Shown here: one piece after another, positions 26,818 to 35,779 of the stretch
How positions within the stretch are numbered: position 1 is the stretch's first letter
How the letters are laid out: the number at the start of each line of letters is the position of its first letter
NCBI GenBank assembly: GCA_019637155.1
Contig: JAHBWE010000015.1
Location: 62,001-126,000, forward strand
Length of the DNA: 64,000 nucleotides
Reading direction: 5' to 3'
Origin: Labilithrix sp.
GTDB lineage: Bacteria; Myxococcota_A; Polyangia; Polyangiales; Polyangiaceae
Translations under genes and position numbers: made by a program
The notes under the pieces: generated by a model
Told to the model about the DNA's origin: nothing
Seen by the model: the letters and a program-made list of their open reading frames with translations, nothing else
Database searches by the model: none

Positions 26818-28173
26818 ATGGCTGATCTCAGCATCGACTTCGCGGGCATCAAGAGCCCGAACCCCTTCTGGCTCGCGTCCGCTCCGCCGGCGAACAGCGG
26901 CGAGCAGGTCATGCGCGCGTTCGACGCCGGCTGGGGCGGCGCGGTGTGGAAGACGCTCGGCGATCCGATCATGAACGTGACGAGCCGCTTCGGCGGCGTC
27001 GACTACGACGGCCGCAAGCTGATGGGGCTCAACAACATCGAGCTCATCACCGACCGCCCGCTCGAGGTGAACCTCAAGGAGATCCGCGAGGTCAAGAAGC
27101 GGTACCCGAAGCACGTCGTCATCGCCTCGCTCATGACCGAGACGAGGAACGACTGGAAGGTGCTCATCGAGAAGTGCCAGGACGCCGGGGTCGACGGCTT
27201 CGAGCTGAACTTCGGCTGCCCGCACGGCATGTGCGAGCGCGGGATGGGCTCCTCCGTCGGTCAGGAGCCCAAGCTCCTCGCCGAGATCACGAGCTGGACG
27301 AAGGAGTTCTCGAAGCTCCCCGTCCTCGTGAAGCTCACCCCCAACACCGGCGACATCGTCGAGGCCGGCCTCGCCGCGGTCGCGGGGAAGGCCGACGGCA
27401 TCGCCCTCATCAACACGATCAAGAGCATCGTCGGCGTCGACCTCGACCGCCTCGTCCCGAACCCGCGCGTCGGCAAGGCCTCCACCAACGGCGGCTACTG
27501 CGGCCCCGCGGTGAAGCCGATCGCGCTCCACATGGTCGCCGCCCTCGCGCGCGAGGAGGGCATCAAGATCCCGATCTCGGGCATCGGCGGCATCTCGAAC
27601 TGGCGCGACGCGGCCGAGTTCATCGCCCTCGGCTCGACCTCCGTGCAGGTCTGCACCGCGGTCATGCACTACGGCTACCGCATCGTCGAGGACATGATCG
27701 ACGGCCTCTCCGAGTACCTCGACTCGATGAACATGAAGAGCGTGAACGACCTCCGCGGTCGCGCGACCTCGGCCTACCAGGAGTGGGGCGATCTCGATCT
27801 CTCGTACAAGCTCGTCGCGAGCATCGACCCGAAGACGTGCATCGGCTGCCAGCTCTGCGTGACCGCGTGCCACGACGGCGCGCACCAGTGCATCTTCACC
27901 GGCCCCGACGACAAGCCGCGCCCGCCGCACGCGCACGCGCACGGCCCCGCGAAGGCGCCGAAGCCGCTCCCGATCGGCGCGATCGCGGGCGACCGCGTCC
28001 CGTGGATCGACGAGCCGGAGTGCGTAGGCTGCAACCTCTGCCAGCTCGTGTGCCCCGTCCCCGGGTGCATCACGATGGAGGAGCGTCCGAGCGGCAAGCC
28101 GCAGGAGACGTGGAACGATCGCGTGAAGGCCGGGCGCAACAAGCTCCCCGGCGGCATCCACGACGGCACCTGA
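26818..28173 (+). CDS. preA: NAD-dependent dihydropyrimidine dehydrogenase, catalytic subunit PreA
   Basis: 451 aa. Residues about 1-320 are a DHODH-like FMN barrel (NPFWLASAPPANSGEQ, ELNFGCPHGMCERGMG, VKLTPNTGDI, ISGIGGISNWRDAAEF). The C-terminal ferredoxin part has two [4Fe-4S] motifs: C341-x2-C344-x2-C347-x3-C351 and C402-x2-C405-x2-C408-x3-C412. Between them is a His/Pro linker (PHAHAHGPAKAPKP). With PreT it reduces uracil/thymine to the dihydro form, step one of the pathway. ATG 26818 has a GAAGGAAGAAG ribosome binding site. Confidence 0.95.
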   Translation: MADLSIDFAGIKSPNPFWLASAPPANSGEQVMRAFDAGWGGAVWKTLGDPIMNVTSRFGGVDYDGRKLMGLNNIELITDRPLEVNLKEIREVKKRYPKHVVIASLMTETRNDWKVLIEKCQDAGVDGFELNFGCPHGMCERGMGSSVGQEPKLLAEITSWTKEFSKLPVLVKLTPNTGDIVEAGLAAVAGKADGIALINTIKSIVGVDLDRLVPNPRVGKASTNGGYCGPAVKPIALHMVAALAREEGIKIPISGIGGISNWRDAAEFIALGSTSVQVCTAVMHYGYRIVEDMIDGLSEYLDSMNMKSVNDLRGRATSAYQEWGDLDLSYKLVASIDPKTCIGCQLCVTACHDGAHQCIFTGPDDKPRPPHAHAHGPAKAPKPLPIGAIAGDRVPWIDEPECVGCNLCQLVCPVPGCITMEERPSGKPQETWNDRVKAGRNKLPGGIHDGT

Positions 28174-28201
28174 GCGCCGAACGGTGACGAAGAAGGAATC
28201 C

Positions 28202-29743
28202 ATGCCGGCGGAGTCGCTCCCGCCCGTCTCGGGTACGTCCGCGCGCGCGGACGTGCTCGATCGCGCGAGCCTCGTGAAGACGATCATCGACGCCGTCCCC
28301 GGCGGCGTCGTGCACGTCGCGGCGGACGGCTCCATCGTCGAGGCGAACGCGGAGGCGCTCCGCATCCTCGGCTACAAGTTCGACATCCTCACGAAGCGGT
28401 ACATCGCCGACTTCGACGCGGAGACCCTCCACGAAGACGGCTCCCCTTGCCCGCTCGAGGACTACCCCGTCGCGCTCGTGCTCACGACCGGCAAGCCGCA
28501 AGGGCCGACGACGATCGGGATCCGGCGCCCCGACGGCCAGACGTCGTGGGCGGTCTTCCGCGCGGTGCCGACGAACGCCCCGAGCGGCGCGCTCACCGGC
28601 GCGATCGTGACGTTCCTCGACATCACCGATCGCAAGCGCGCGGAGATCGCGCTCCAGCAGAGCGAGGTGAAGTGGCGGCTCCTGGCGGAGAACATGCCGG
28701 ACTTCGTCGTGATCGGAGATCGCGAGGCGCGCATCCAGTCGATCAACCGCCTCCTCCCCGGCTACGTGCTCGAGGAGGTGATCGGCAGCTACGGCTGGCA
28801 GCACGTCGATCCTCAACACGCGGAGCACTGGAAGGAGCGCTACCGCGAGGTCCTCGAGACGGGGCAGCCCGTGCGCTTCGACACGCGGAGCGAGTTCAAG
28901 GGCACGCAGGTCTGGTACGAGACCGTCCTCGCGCCGCTCGGCGGCGAGCGCATCCTCTGGGTCGCGCGCGACGTCACCGAGCGCCGCACGATGATCACGA
29001 AGCTCGCGGAGAAGGAGCGGCTCGCGAGCGTCGGCATGGTCGCGGCGAGCGTCGCGCACGAGATCATGAACCCGCTCACGTACGTCCTCGCGAACCTCGA
29101 CTTCGCGATCGGCGACAAGTGCGAGTCGGAGGAGCGGCGCATGAGGTCGCTCACCGACGCGCGCGAGGGCGCGGCGCGCATGCAGCAGATCGTGTGGGAC
29201 CTCCGCTCGCTCGGGCGCGTCGGCGCGCAGGAGCTGTTCTACGTCGACGCGCGCGCCGTCCTCGAGACCGCGCTCCGCCTCGCGAACCCGGAGGTGATCC
29301 GCCTCCCGACGAGGCTCGTCGTCGAGCTCGCCGAGGTGCCGGGTGTGCTCGCGAGCGAGTCGCGCCTCTGCCAGGTCTTCATCAACCTGCTCGTCAACGC
29401 GGCGCAGGCGATGGAGTCGCGCCCCGCCGAGGAGCGCGTGCTCGAGGTCCACACGCGCACGAACGCCGATCAGAGCATGGTCGCGGTCGACATCTCCGAC
29501 ACCGGGATGGGCATCGCGCCGGAGCACCTCGGGCGCATCTTCGATCCGTTCTTCACCACGAAGCGGAGCGGCACCGGCCTCGGCCTCTCGATCTCGCGCG
29601 ACTGCATCGAGCGCATGGGCGGCCGCATCGAGGTGACGAGCGAAGAAGGCCGCGGCACGACCTTCACCGTCTGGCTCTCGACCCAGCGCACGCTGCCCTC
29701 GAGCACATCGAGCACATCGAGCACATCGAGCACCGAGCCGTAG
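28202..29743 (+). CDS. PAS-containing sensor histidine kinase
   Basis: 513 aa, soluble. PAS 1 covers about 25-145 (VHVAADGSIVEANAEAL) and PAS 2 about 150-265 (FVVIGDREARIQSINRL). The dimerisation domain has phospho-acceptor H286 in SVAHEIMNPL. The ATPase domain has an N-box FINLLVNAAQAM, DTGMGI, FDPFFTTK and GTGLGLSIS. The tail is SST repeats from a 9-bp DNA repeat. ATG 28202 has a GAAGGA ribosome binding site; GTG 28184 would add six residues. It follows preA by 28 bp, so it may be co-transcribed, but no response regulator is adjacent. Confidence 0.9.
   Translation: MPAESLPPVSGTSARADVLDRASLVKTIIDAVPGGVVHVAADGSIVEANAEALRILGYKFDILTKRYIADFDAETLHEDGSPCPLEDYPVALVLTTGKPQGPTTIGIRRPDGQTSWAVFRAVPTNAPSGALTGAIVTFLDITDRKRAEIALQQSEVKWRLLAENMPDFVVIGDREARIQSINRLLPGYVLEEVIGSYGWQHVDPQHAEHWKERYREVLETGQPVRFDTRSEFKGTQVWYETVLAPLGGERILWVARDVTERRTMITKLAEKERLASVGMVAASVAHEIMNPLTYVLANLDFAIGDKCESEERRMRSLTDAREGAARMQQIVWDLRSLGRVGAQELFYVDARAVLETALRLANPEVIRLPTRLVVELAEVPGVLASESRLCQVFINLLVNAAQAMESRPAEERVLEVHTRTNADQSMVAVDISDTGMGIAPEHLGRIFDPFFTTKRSGTGLGLSISRDCIERMGGRIEVTSEEGRGTTFTVWLSTQRTLPSSTSSTSSTSSTEP
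29699..29734 (+). repeat. 9-bp tandem repeat inside the histidine kinase 3' end
   Basis: Four copies of TCGAGCACA (last copy ends ACC) encode Ser-Ser-Thr repeats just before the stop. Unit number could change by slippage without a frameshift. Confidence 0.9.
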
Positions 29744-29749
29744 GCTCGG

Positions 29750-29820
29750 GCGAGCAGCGGCGGAGGAGGCGCCCGCCTCCGACGGCTGCTCGCGGGGGTG
29801 CAGGGGGCGCAGCCCCCTGC
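29750..29820. terminator. Double-hairpin bidirectional terminator region
   Basis: Between two convergent genes. Hairpin 1 has arms GCGAGCAGC (29750-29758) and GCTGCTCGC (29785-29793) with a further GGAGG/CCTCC inner stem. Hairpin 2 is a perfect 9-bp stem GCAGGGGGC / GCCCCCTGC (29800-29820) with a 3-nt loop. T-runs are poor on both sides, so termination may be partly Rho-dependent. Confidence 0.55.
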
Positions 29821-29822
29821 AA

Positions 29823-30836
29823 CTAGAACGACAAGCGCACGCCGTTCGCGCCGACGAAGGTGCCGGGCGGCGTGCTGCCCGTCTTCGGCGAGCTCGTGAG
29901 GTAGAAGTAGACGCCGGCGACGAGGCCGACCGCGCCGACGACGAAGCCGACGGTGGAGATCGTGCCCATCGTGCGACCGCTGTCGACGTCGCCCTGGACC
30001 GAGGACGGGCAGCGCGTGCCCTGACACTGGTCCTCGATCTCGCTCTTCTTCGACGTCGCCATCAGGCCGAAGATCGTACCGACCGCGATGCCCGCGGCGC
30101 CGACGCCGACGCCGACGTAGGCCGGGACGCGGCTCGGCTGCTCCCGCGGCTCCGGCTGCGCGGGCGGCGGGAGCGGCGGCGGCGCGACCGGCGGCGGCGC
30201 CGGCGCGGGAGCGACGACCGGCTCCGGCTTCGGCGCGTTGGGATCGACCTCGAGCGTCAGCGCCACCGAGTCGTTGCCGCCCTCCTGGAGCGTCACCTTC
30301 GCGCGCGCGGTCTTGTAGCCCGGCGCGGAGGCCTCGACCTCGTGCTCGCCCGGATCGGTGGGGCGGTTCATGTTGAGGTTCGCCGGCGGGACGACCTCGC
30401 CGTCGAGCTTCACGACGTATTGCCCCTCCGGGCCCGCGACCGCGATCTTGAGCTTCGCGATCTTCGGCTTCGCCTCGGCGAGGACCTTCTTCGCGCGCTC
30501 CTGCGCGGCCGCGAACGCGGCGGGGGCGTTGGGAGCGAGCGTCTCGCGCACGACCTTGTTGAGGTTCTCGGTGCCTTCGACGAGCTTGCCGACCTGCACC
30601 TGGCACTCGCCGAGGCGCGCGAGCGTCGTCGGCGCGTGAAAGAGCTTCTCCGAGCGCGCGAGCTTCTCGATCGCGTCCTGGCAGTTGCCCGCGTCCGCGA
30701 GCTTCACGCCCTCTTGCCCGAGCGCGCGCGCGGCGCTCACGTCCGCCGAGCTCGGCTCCTCCTGCGCGAACGCCGTCAGCGGGCAGAGCGTGATGATGGC
30801 GGTCGCGACGACGACCCTCGTTCCCCTGGCGAACAT
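29823..30836 (-). CDS. Exported TPR/PEGA-type membrane protein
   Basis: 337 aa. Signal peptide MFARGTRVVVATAIITLCPLTAFAQ. A helical TPR-like region (about 35-110, with ARALGQEGVKLADAGNCQDAIEKL) is followed by a beta PEGA-like domain (GEHEVEASAPGYKTARAKVTL) and a Pro/Ala linker. Two C-terminal membrane helices (YVGVGVGAAGIAVGTIFGLM and ISTVGFVVGAVGLVAGVYFYL) close it. This architecture recurs many times in Polyangia genomes. It probably works as an envelope scaffold. It lies downstream of and co-directional with the Ser/Thr kinase gene, 28 bp apart. Confidence 0.8.
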   Translation of the reverse strand: MFARGTRVVVATAIITLCPLTAFAQEEPSSADVSAARALGQEGVKLADAGNCQDAIEKLARSEKLFHAPTTLARLGECQVQVGKLVEGTENLNKVVRETLAPNAPAAFAAAQERAKKVLAEAKPKIAKLKIAVAGPEGQYVVKLDGEVVPPANLNMNRPTDPGEHEVEASAPGYKTARAKVTLQEGGNDSVALTLEVDPNAPKPEPVVAPAPAPPPVAPPPLPPPAQPEPREQPSRVPAYVGVGVGAAGIAVGTIFGLMATSKKSEIEDQCQGTRCPSSVQGDVDSGRTMGTISTVGFVVGAVGLVAGVYFYLTSSPKTGSTPPGTFVGANGVRLSF

Positions 30837-30864
30837 CGTCGCAGGCTACACGAAGCGCGCGCGA

Positions 30865-32499
30865 TCAGTAGCCCAGATCCGGCTCTTCCGAAGCGGGCGC
30901 GGCGGACTTCGCGGACGACGGCTTCGGGCGCGGAAGGGCCGGACGGCTCGTCCCCGTCGCGGGACGGAACCCGACGAAGGGCTGCGCCGGAGCGGCCGCG
31001 GTCGCGGGCGCCGGCGTCGCGGTGGCGTCGGCGGTCTCCACCGGCGCGGCGGACGGCGCGGCCGCCGTCGTCGTCGTCGCGGGAGGCGCGGCCGCCGTCA
31101 CCGGCGCCGGCGGCGAGGTCTTCGTCTCCGGCGTCGCGACCGGAGCGGCGGCGGTCGCCGGTGGCGGCGACGCGCGGTACGTCGCGGCGAGCGCGCCCGC
31201 GACGATGGCGGCGACCGCGAGGACGCCGAGCACGATCGCGAACCCGCGCTTCTTCTCCGGCGGCGGCGCGCTCTCCGTCGCCGCGACGATCGAGGACACC
31301 TGCGGCGCCGACGCGGGCGCGGAGGGCGCCGCGATCGGGACGCTGCTCGGCGGGATCGGCGGGGACGACGTGTCGGTCGGCAGGCCCGGCGCGCGCGGGA
31401 TCGGCGTGTACAGGAAGTCCGACGGCGCCGGCGGCATCGTGCTGTTGACCTGCAGGTTCGCGGTCGCCTGCCCCGCCGCCTGGAGCACCGCGACCGCGCG
31501 CTCGACGTTGAGGCGCGTGCGCTTCGGACCGAAGGGCATCAGCGCGACCGCGAGCTCCGCGATGTTCTGGAAGCGCTTGTTCGCGTCCTTCTGGAGGCAC
31601 TTCGTGATGACCTCGACGAGCCCGGACGGGAGGTCGTTGCGGAACATCTCGATCGGACGCGGCTGCGCCTCGAGGATCGCCGCGCAGATCTCGGTGATCG
31701 ACTGGCCGTCGAACGCGGTCTGCCCGGTGAGCATCTCGTAGATGACCATCCCGAGCGACCAGATGTCGGAGCGCACGTCGACGCTGTCGGTCACGCGCAC
31801 TTGCTCCGGGGACATGTAGAGCGGCGTCCCCATCAGGTTCACCGTCTTCACGAGCGGGACCGCGTTCTTGAAGATGGAGCCGCTGAGCGCCGCCTTCGAG
31901 ATCCCGAAGTCGAGCACCTTCACGATGCGGATGCCGCCCGCGCGCTCGGTGAGGAGCAGGTTCTCCGGCTTGATGTCGCGATGGACGATGCCCTTCGAGT
32001 GCGCGACCGCGAGCGCCTCGCAGACCTGGAGCGCGTACTCCACCGCCGTGCGCGGACCGACCGTGCCGGTCTCTTCGACGACGGAGCCGAGGTCCTTGCC
32101 GTCGAGGTACTCCATGACCATGTACGGCATGCCCTCGGGCGTCGTGCCGACGTCATGAACCGTCGCGACGTACTCGCTCTTGATCGCCGCCGCCGCCTTC
32201 GCCTCGCGCGCGAAGCGACCGACCATCGCGTTGTCGACGAGCATCTCGGGGCGCAGACACTTGATCGCCACCGTCTCGTCGAGCTCGACGTTCTTCGCCT
32301 CGAAGACGATGCCGACCGCGCCGGAGCCGATGACGCGACCGACGAGGTACTTGCCGTCGAGGAGCTGGCCCGTCGTGAGCCCGAAGTCCTTCACCGCCGC
32401 CGCGTCCGACTTCGACGCGACGACACCGCTGCTGGTGAGGGGACTGTTTTCGGCCTCCGTCTTCACGAGCTCGAGCCGGCGTGCACCGCGTTCATCCAT
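30865..32499 (-). CDS. Membrane-anchored Ser/Thr protein kinase
   Basis: 544 aa. Kinase domain about 50-320: glycine loop GSGAVG, ATP lysine K80 (VAIKCL), catalytic D175 in VHRDIKPEN, D197 in DFG, GTPLYMSPEQ activation segment and SDIWSLGMVIYEML. All catalytic residues are present. A single membrane helix (GFAIVLGVLAVAAIVAGALAAT) follows a Pro/Ser linker, then a Pro/Ala/Thr-rich extracytoplasmic tail. ATG 32499 is preferred because GAGAGG sits 6 bp before it; 32505 and 32550 are possible. The FHA proteins in this window are natural readers of such kinases (inference). Confidence 0.93.
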   Translation of the reverse strand: MDERGARRLELVKTEAENSPLTSSGVVASKSDAAAVKDFGLTTGQLLDGKYLVGRVIGSGAVGIVFEAKNVELDETVAIKCLRPEMLVDNAMVGRFAREAKAAAAIKSEYVATVHDVGTTPEGMPYMVMEYLDGKDLGSVVEETGTVGPRTAVEYALQVCEALAVAHSKGIVHRDIKPENLLLTERAGGIRIVKVLDFGISKAALSGSIFKNAVPLVKTVNLMGTPLYMSPEQVRVTDSVDVRSDIWSLGMVIYEMLTGQTAFDGQSITEICAAILEAQPRPIEMFRNDLPSGLVEVITKCLQKDANKRFQNIAELAVALMPFGPKRTRLNVERAVAVLQAAGQATANLQVNSTMPPAPSDFLYTPIPRAPGLPTDTSSPPIPPSSVPIAAPSAPASAPQVSSIVAATESAPPPEKKRGFAIVLGVLAVAAIVAGALAATYRASPPPATAAAPVATPETKTSPPAPVTAAAPPATTTTAAAPSAAPVETADATATPAPATAAAPAQPFVGFRPATGTSRPALPRPKPSSAKSAAPASEEPDLGY

Positions 32500-32623
32500 G
32501 GGCATCCTCTCGTGTTTCCCGATGGGACCACGGATCGGGATAGCCGGCAACGCGTTCTCCCTGACAAACCGGCACTTTGTGGCTCCGAGGTATGACCCGG
32601 GCGCCGTGGCTCGATGGCACGGG

Positions 32624-34246
32624 CTACTCGCAGTAGCCGAAGCTGCAGGTCGGGCGCGACGCAGGGCACGTCGACGACTCGGTGCAGCTCTGGCAGCCGG
32701 CCGGGGTCTCGCCCGGCGACGCCGCCTCGAACGCGCAGTCGCAGCGCAAGGACGGCTCGAACGGGGTGAGCGGCGCGCCCTCCTTCGCGCGCGTCACGCG
32801 CATCGCGCACTGCGGGACGTTGCCGACGACCTTGAGCGCGCCGAAGAGATCGACCGACTTCACCGGCGCCTCCTGGCGGTTGACCATGACGTACGCGAGC
32901 AGCTTCACCGCCGCGTTGCGCGCGGTGGCCGTCGCGCCGTTCGCCTCGAGGACCAGGTTCTGCGCCGCGACGGGATCGCCCGCGACGGTGCGGACGAGCA
33001 CGTGGAGCGGGATCCAGAGGAAGTAGTGACCGTCGCGGACGTTGCGGCGATTGAACGCGCCCGGCGAGCTGTCGGGATAGAAGCCGACCTTCTGTCCGAA
33101 GTGCTGGAACGCGAGCGCCTTCATCACGTCGCGGTTGATGTCGACGATCTCCGACGCGCTGATCCCGATCGTCTTGACCGGGTTGTCGGAGAACTGGAGC
33201 GCGTTCTTCATGTTGCTCGAGCCGCTCGAGTCGCGGCCGCGGAGGCCGCCGATCGGGAGGCCGAGCGAGCGCGCGACGGTCTGCTGGTTGGCCGAGCTGG
33301 CGGTGCGGCGGAAGATGTAGAGCTCGTCCGTCCACGGCGCGACGCCGGACGCGGCGCCGAAGCCGTAGACCTTGTAGGCCGCCTCGGCGCTGATCACGAG
33401 CTCGGTGGAGGTCTTCGGCGTCGCGAGCATGATCGGGTTCACGGGCCCGAGCAGATCCTGGACGTCGGGCGGGAGCTGCACGTTCTGCGAGAGCCCCTCC
33501 TGCCCCGCGCAGCTGTCGGCGAAGAGCGCGGAGAGGTTGATGTCGGCCGGGTGCTCCTCCTCGAGCGTGCACTTTCGCGCCGTCCCCGCGGAGTCGTAGT
33601 AGACGATCTCGCCCGAGAGCTTCGGCGTGTTGAGGATGCGGCTCGCGACGCCGACGCACGACGACTTCTCGGAGTAGTACATCGTCGCGCCCGCGCCTGG
33701 CGCGGCGGAGCCCATCGCCTTCGCGATGACGTCCATCGGGAAGCCGGTCGCGCCGAGGATCATCACCGGGTTCGGGAGGTTCAGCGGACACGGGGCGGCG
33801 GTAGGCGCCGGTCCCGCGTCGTCGACCGGTGGCGGCGGCGCGCCCGCGTCGAAGGGAGGCGGCGTCGGTCCACCGTCGACGAGCGGCGGCTGCGGCGTGT
33901 TCGGATCGTAGCCCGCGATGCGGGCGGCGTTGTCGAACGGCACGAAGTCCGACGCCGTGCACGCGTTGAGGATCTCGTCCTGGTTCGTCGGCGCGCAGCG
34001 CCAGCAGCCGCGGCCGCCGAAGCCGGCCGGATCGAAGCAGCCGCCGTCGTCCGTGTCGGAGGCGTCGGGCGTGTCCCCGCCGTCGGGTGAGCCCGTGTCG
34101 GTGACGTTCGAGCCCGCGTCGTCGAGCGCGCCGACCTCGAACTGATCGAAGTCGAGCAACGAGGAGCACGCGACCGCGAACGACGCGATCACGAGCGCGA
34201 AGAAATAGAACGTCCTCGCTTCGATCCGACCGCCAAGGCTCCGCAT
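32624..34246 (-). CDS. PstS-like lipoprotein with cysteine-rich ends
   Basis: 540 aa. Signal FALVIASFAVAC with lipobox, then an Asp/Gly/Ser linker. Residues about 140-470 resemble phosphate-type solute-binding proteins (NPVMILGATGFPMDVIAKAMG, TMYYSEKSSCVGVASRIL, GEIVYYDSAG), here probably a stand-alone surface binder since no ABC genes are near. The C-terminus has closely spaced cysteines (GCQSCTESSTCPASRPTC), a disulfide module common in myxobacterial lipoproteins. Ligand unknown. Confidence 0.7.
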   Translation of the reverse strand: MRSLGGRIEARTFYFFALVIASFAVACSSLLDFDQFEVGALDDAGSNVTDTGSPDGGDTPDASDTDDGGCFDPAGFGGRGCWRCAPTNQDEILNACTASDFVPFDNAARIAGYDPNTPQPPLVDGGPTPPPFDAGAPPPPVDDAGPAPTAAPCPLNLPNPVMILGATGFPMDVIAKAMGSAAPGAGATMYYSEKSSCVGVASRILNTPKLSGEIVYYDSAGTARKCTLEEEHPADINLSALFADSCAGQEGLSQNVQLPPDVQDLLGPVNPIMLATPKTSTELVISAEAAYKVYGFGAASGVAPWTDELYIFRRTASSANQQTVARSLGLPIGGLRGRDSSGSSNMKNALQFSDNPVKTIGISASEIVDINRDVMKALAFQHFGQKVGFYPDSSPGAFNRRNVRDGHYFLWIPLHVLVRTVAGDPVAAQNLVLEANGATATARNAAVKLLAYVMVNRQEAPVKSVDLFGALKVVGNVPQCAMRVTRAKEGAPLTPFEPSLRCDCAFEAASPGETPAGCQSCTESSTCPASRPTCSFGYCE

Positions 34247-34291
34247 GGCCGCGCAGCCTACTCGAGTCTGCGGCGCGCTTGCAGCAGTGAT

Positions 34292-35224
34292 CTAGTGCCA
34301 GTGGTCGAGCGGCAGCGGCGAGTCGAGGTCCTCGACCTCGATCCCGAGATCGCGCCGCAGCATCGGGCTCCGCGACGGCGAAGCGACGGCGTTCGGCTTG
34401 TAGCTGTGGGCGGCGGCGGGGAACGCGCCGCTTCGGACGTCGGCCACGTAGGCGGCGATCGCGTCGACCGCGAGGTCACCGAGGTTCGCGAACCTCTTGG
34501 CGAATTTCGGCTGATGCCCGCGCGACAGGCCGAGGAGATCGGTGCACACGAGGACCTGACCGTCGCACCCCGCGCCGGCGCCGATGCCGATCGTCGGGAC
34601 GGAGACGAGCGACGTGATGCGCTCCGCGAGATCCGGCGGCACCGCCTCGAGGACGATCGCGAACGCGCCGGCCTGCTCGACCGCGATCGCGTCGGCGAGG
34701 ACCTTCTCCGCGCCTTCTCCCCTCCCCTGCACCTTGAAGCCGCCGAGCGCGTGCACGCTCTGCGGCGTGAGCCCGACGTGACCGACGACGGGGATCCCCG
34801 CGCGCACGATCCGATGCACGTGCTCGGCGACCTCCTGGCCGCCCTCGAGCTTCACGCTCTCGCACGCCCCGTCCTTCATCAGCTTGCCCGCGCTCTCGAC
34901 CGCCTGCGCGGGCGAGACCTGGTAGCTCATGAACGGGAGATCGCCGGTGAGGTGCGCCGTCGTCAGCGCGCGCGCGACGGCGCGAGAGTGGTACGCCATC
35001 TCCTCGAGCGTGACCGGGATCGTCGTCGAGAGACCTTGCACGATCATGCCGAGGGAGTCCCCGACGAGGACCATGTCGGCGCCGGCCTCGTCGACGAGGC
35101 GCGCCATCGTATAATCGTAGGCCGTCACCATCGCGATCTTCGCGCCGCCCTTGCGCGCGCGGAGATCGGGGACGGTGACCTTCTTCGCCGCCGGTGACGG
35201 CTTCTGCGGACCCGAGCTGTACAT
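34292..35224 (-). CDS. panB: 3-methyl-2-oxobutanoate hydroxymethyltransferase
   Basis: 310 aa. First committed step to pantothenate and CoA: transfers a hydroxymethyl group from methylene-THF to 2-oxoisovalerate. Diagnostic MVTAYDYTMARLVDEAGAD, VLVGDSLGM with the metal ligands, GHVGLTPQSVHALGGFKVQGR and TIGIGAGAGCDGQVLV. ATG 35224 gives a short N-terminal extension before VTVPDLRARK. The C-terminal extension after HSYKPN is longer than usual. panC/panD are not in the window. Confidence 0.95.
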   Translation of the reverse strand: MYSSGPQKPSPAAKKVTVPDLRARKGGAKIAMVTAYDYTMARLVDEAGADMVLVGDSLGMIVQGLSTTIPVTLEEMAYHSRAVARALTTAHLTGDLPFMSYQVSPAQAVESAGKLMKDGACESVKLEGGQEVAEHVHRIVRAGIPVVGHVGLTPQSVHALGGFKVQGRGEGAEKVLADAIAVEQAGAFAIVLEAVPPDLAERITSLVSVPTIGIGAGAGCDGQVLVCTDLLGLSRGHQPKFAKRFANLGDLAVDAIAAYVADVRSGAFPAAAHSYKPNAVASPSRSPMLRRDLGIEVEDLDSPLPLDHWH

Positions 35225-35301
35225 GTCGATTGGTCGCGGCCGGCGAGCCGGTCCACGCCTCCTTCTCTTTGCTCTAGCGCCGGCTCTTCGTTGCGACAAG
35301 G

Positions 35302-35766
35302 TTGGTTCTCGCGCAGGTCCGCGGTAAAGGACGAGGCCTGCCCCGCTCCCGCCTTTTCTTCGGATTCTCCCTCCTCGCCACGGCCTGCCTCGCCGCTTGC
35401 GATCGGCCGCCTTCGGTCGAGCTCAAGGAGTGGACGCCGGCGGATCACGACGGCGAAAAAAAGACCGGCGGCCCCGCCGCGAAGCAGGGGGAGAAGGGCG
35501 ACGCGGGCGGGACGCCGGCGCTCGTCGAGATCGCGTGGCGGAACCAGTGCGCGACCTGCCACGGCCCCGCCGGCAAGGGCGACGGCCCGCAGGGTCCGAT
35601 GTTCAAGGCGGCCGACCTCTCGACGCCCGCGGTGCAGGACAAGCTGAAGGACGAGGACATCGCCGCCGCGATCACGAACGGCAAGGGGCGCATGCCGAAG
35701 TTCGATCTCCCGCCCGACGTCGTGCAGGGCCTCGTCACGCGCGTCCGCTCGTTCCGCGCGAACTGA
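35302..35766 (+). CDS. Cytochrome c-type lipoprotein
   Basis: 154 aa. Lipoprotein signal FFGFSLLATACLAAC. A charged linker is followed by one c-type heme site CATCH with a Met axial-ligand candidate in GKGRMPKF. A small class I cytochrome c of about 80 residues, likely periplasmic electron transfer. The start is uncertain: TTG 35302 is the only in-frame upstream codon I can offer. Redox partner unknown. Followed by an anchored protein 13 bp downstream. Confidence 0.8.
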   Translation: MVLAQVRGKGRGLPRSRLFFGFSLLATACLAACDRPPSVELKEWTPADHDGEKKTGGPAAKQGEKGDAGGTPALVEIAWRNQCATCHGPAGKGDGPQGPMFKAADLSTPAVQDKLKDEDIAAAITNGKGRMPKFDLPPDVVQGLVTRVRSFRAN

Positions 35767-35779
35767 AGCGGAGGAGCGA

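Noticed and set aside
27200..27260. Loss of an active-site cysteine in PreA (GSSVGQ where mammalian DPD has GLACGQ)
   Set aside because: As I remember it, bacterial PreA also differs from mammalian DPD at this position, so it is not an anomaly of this gene.
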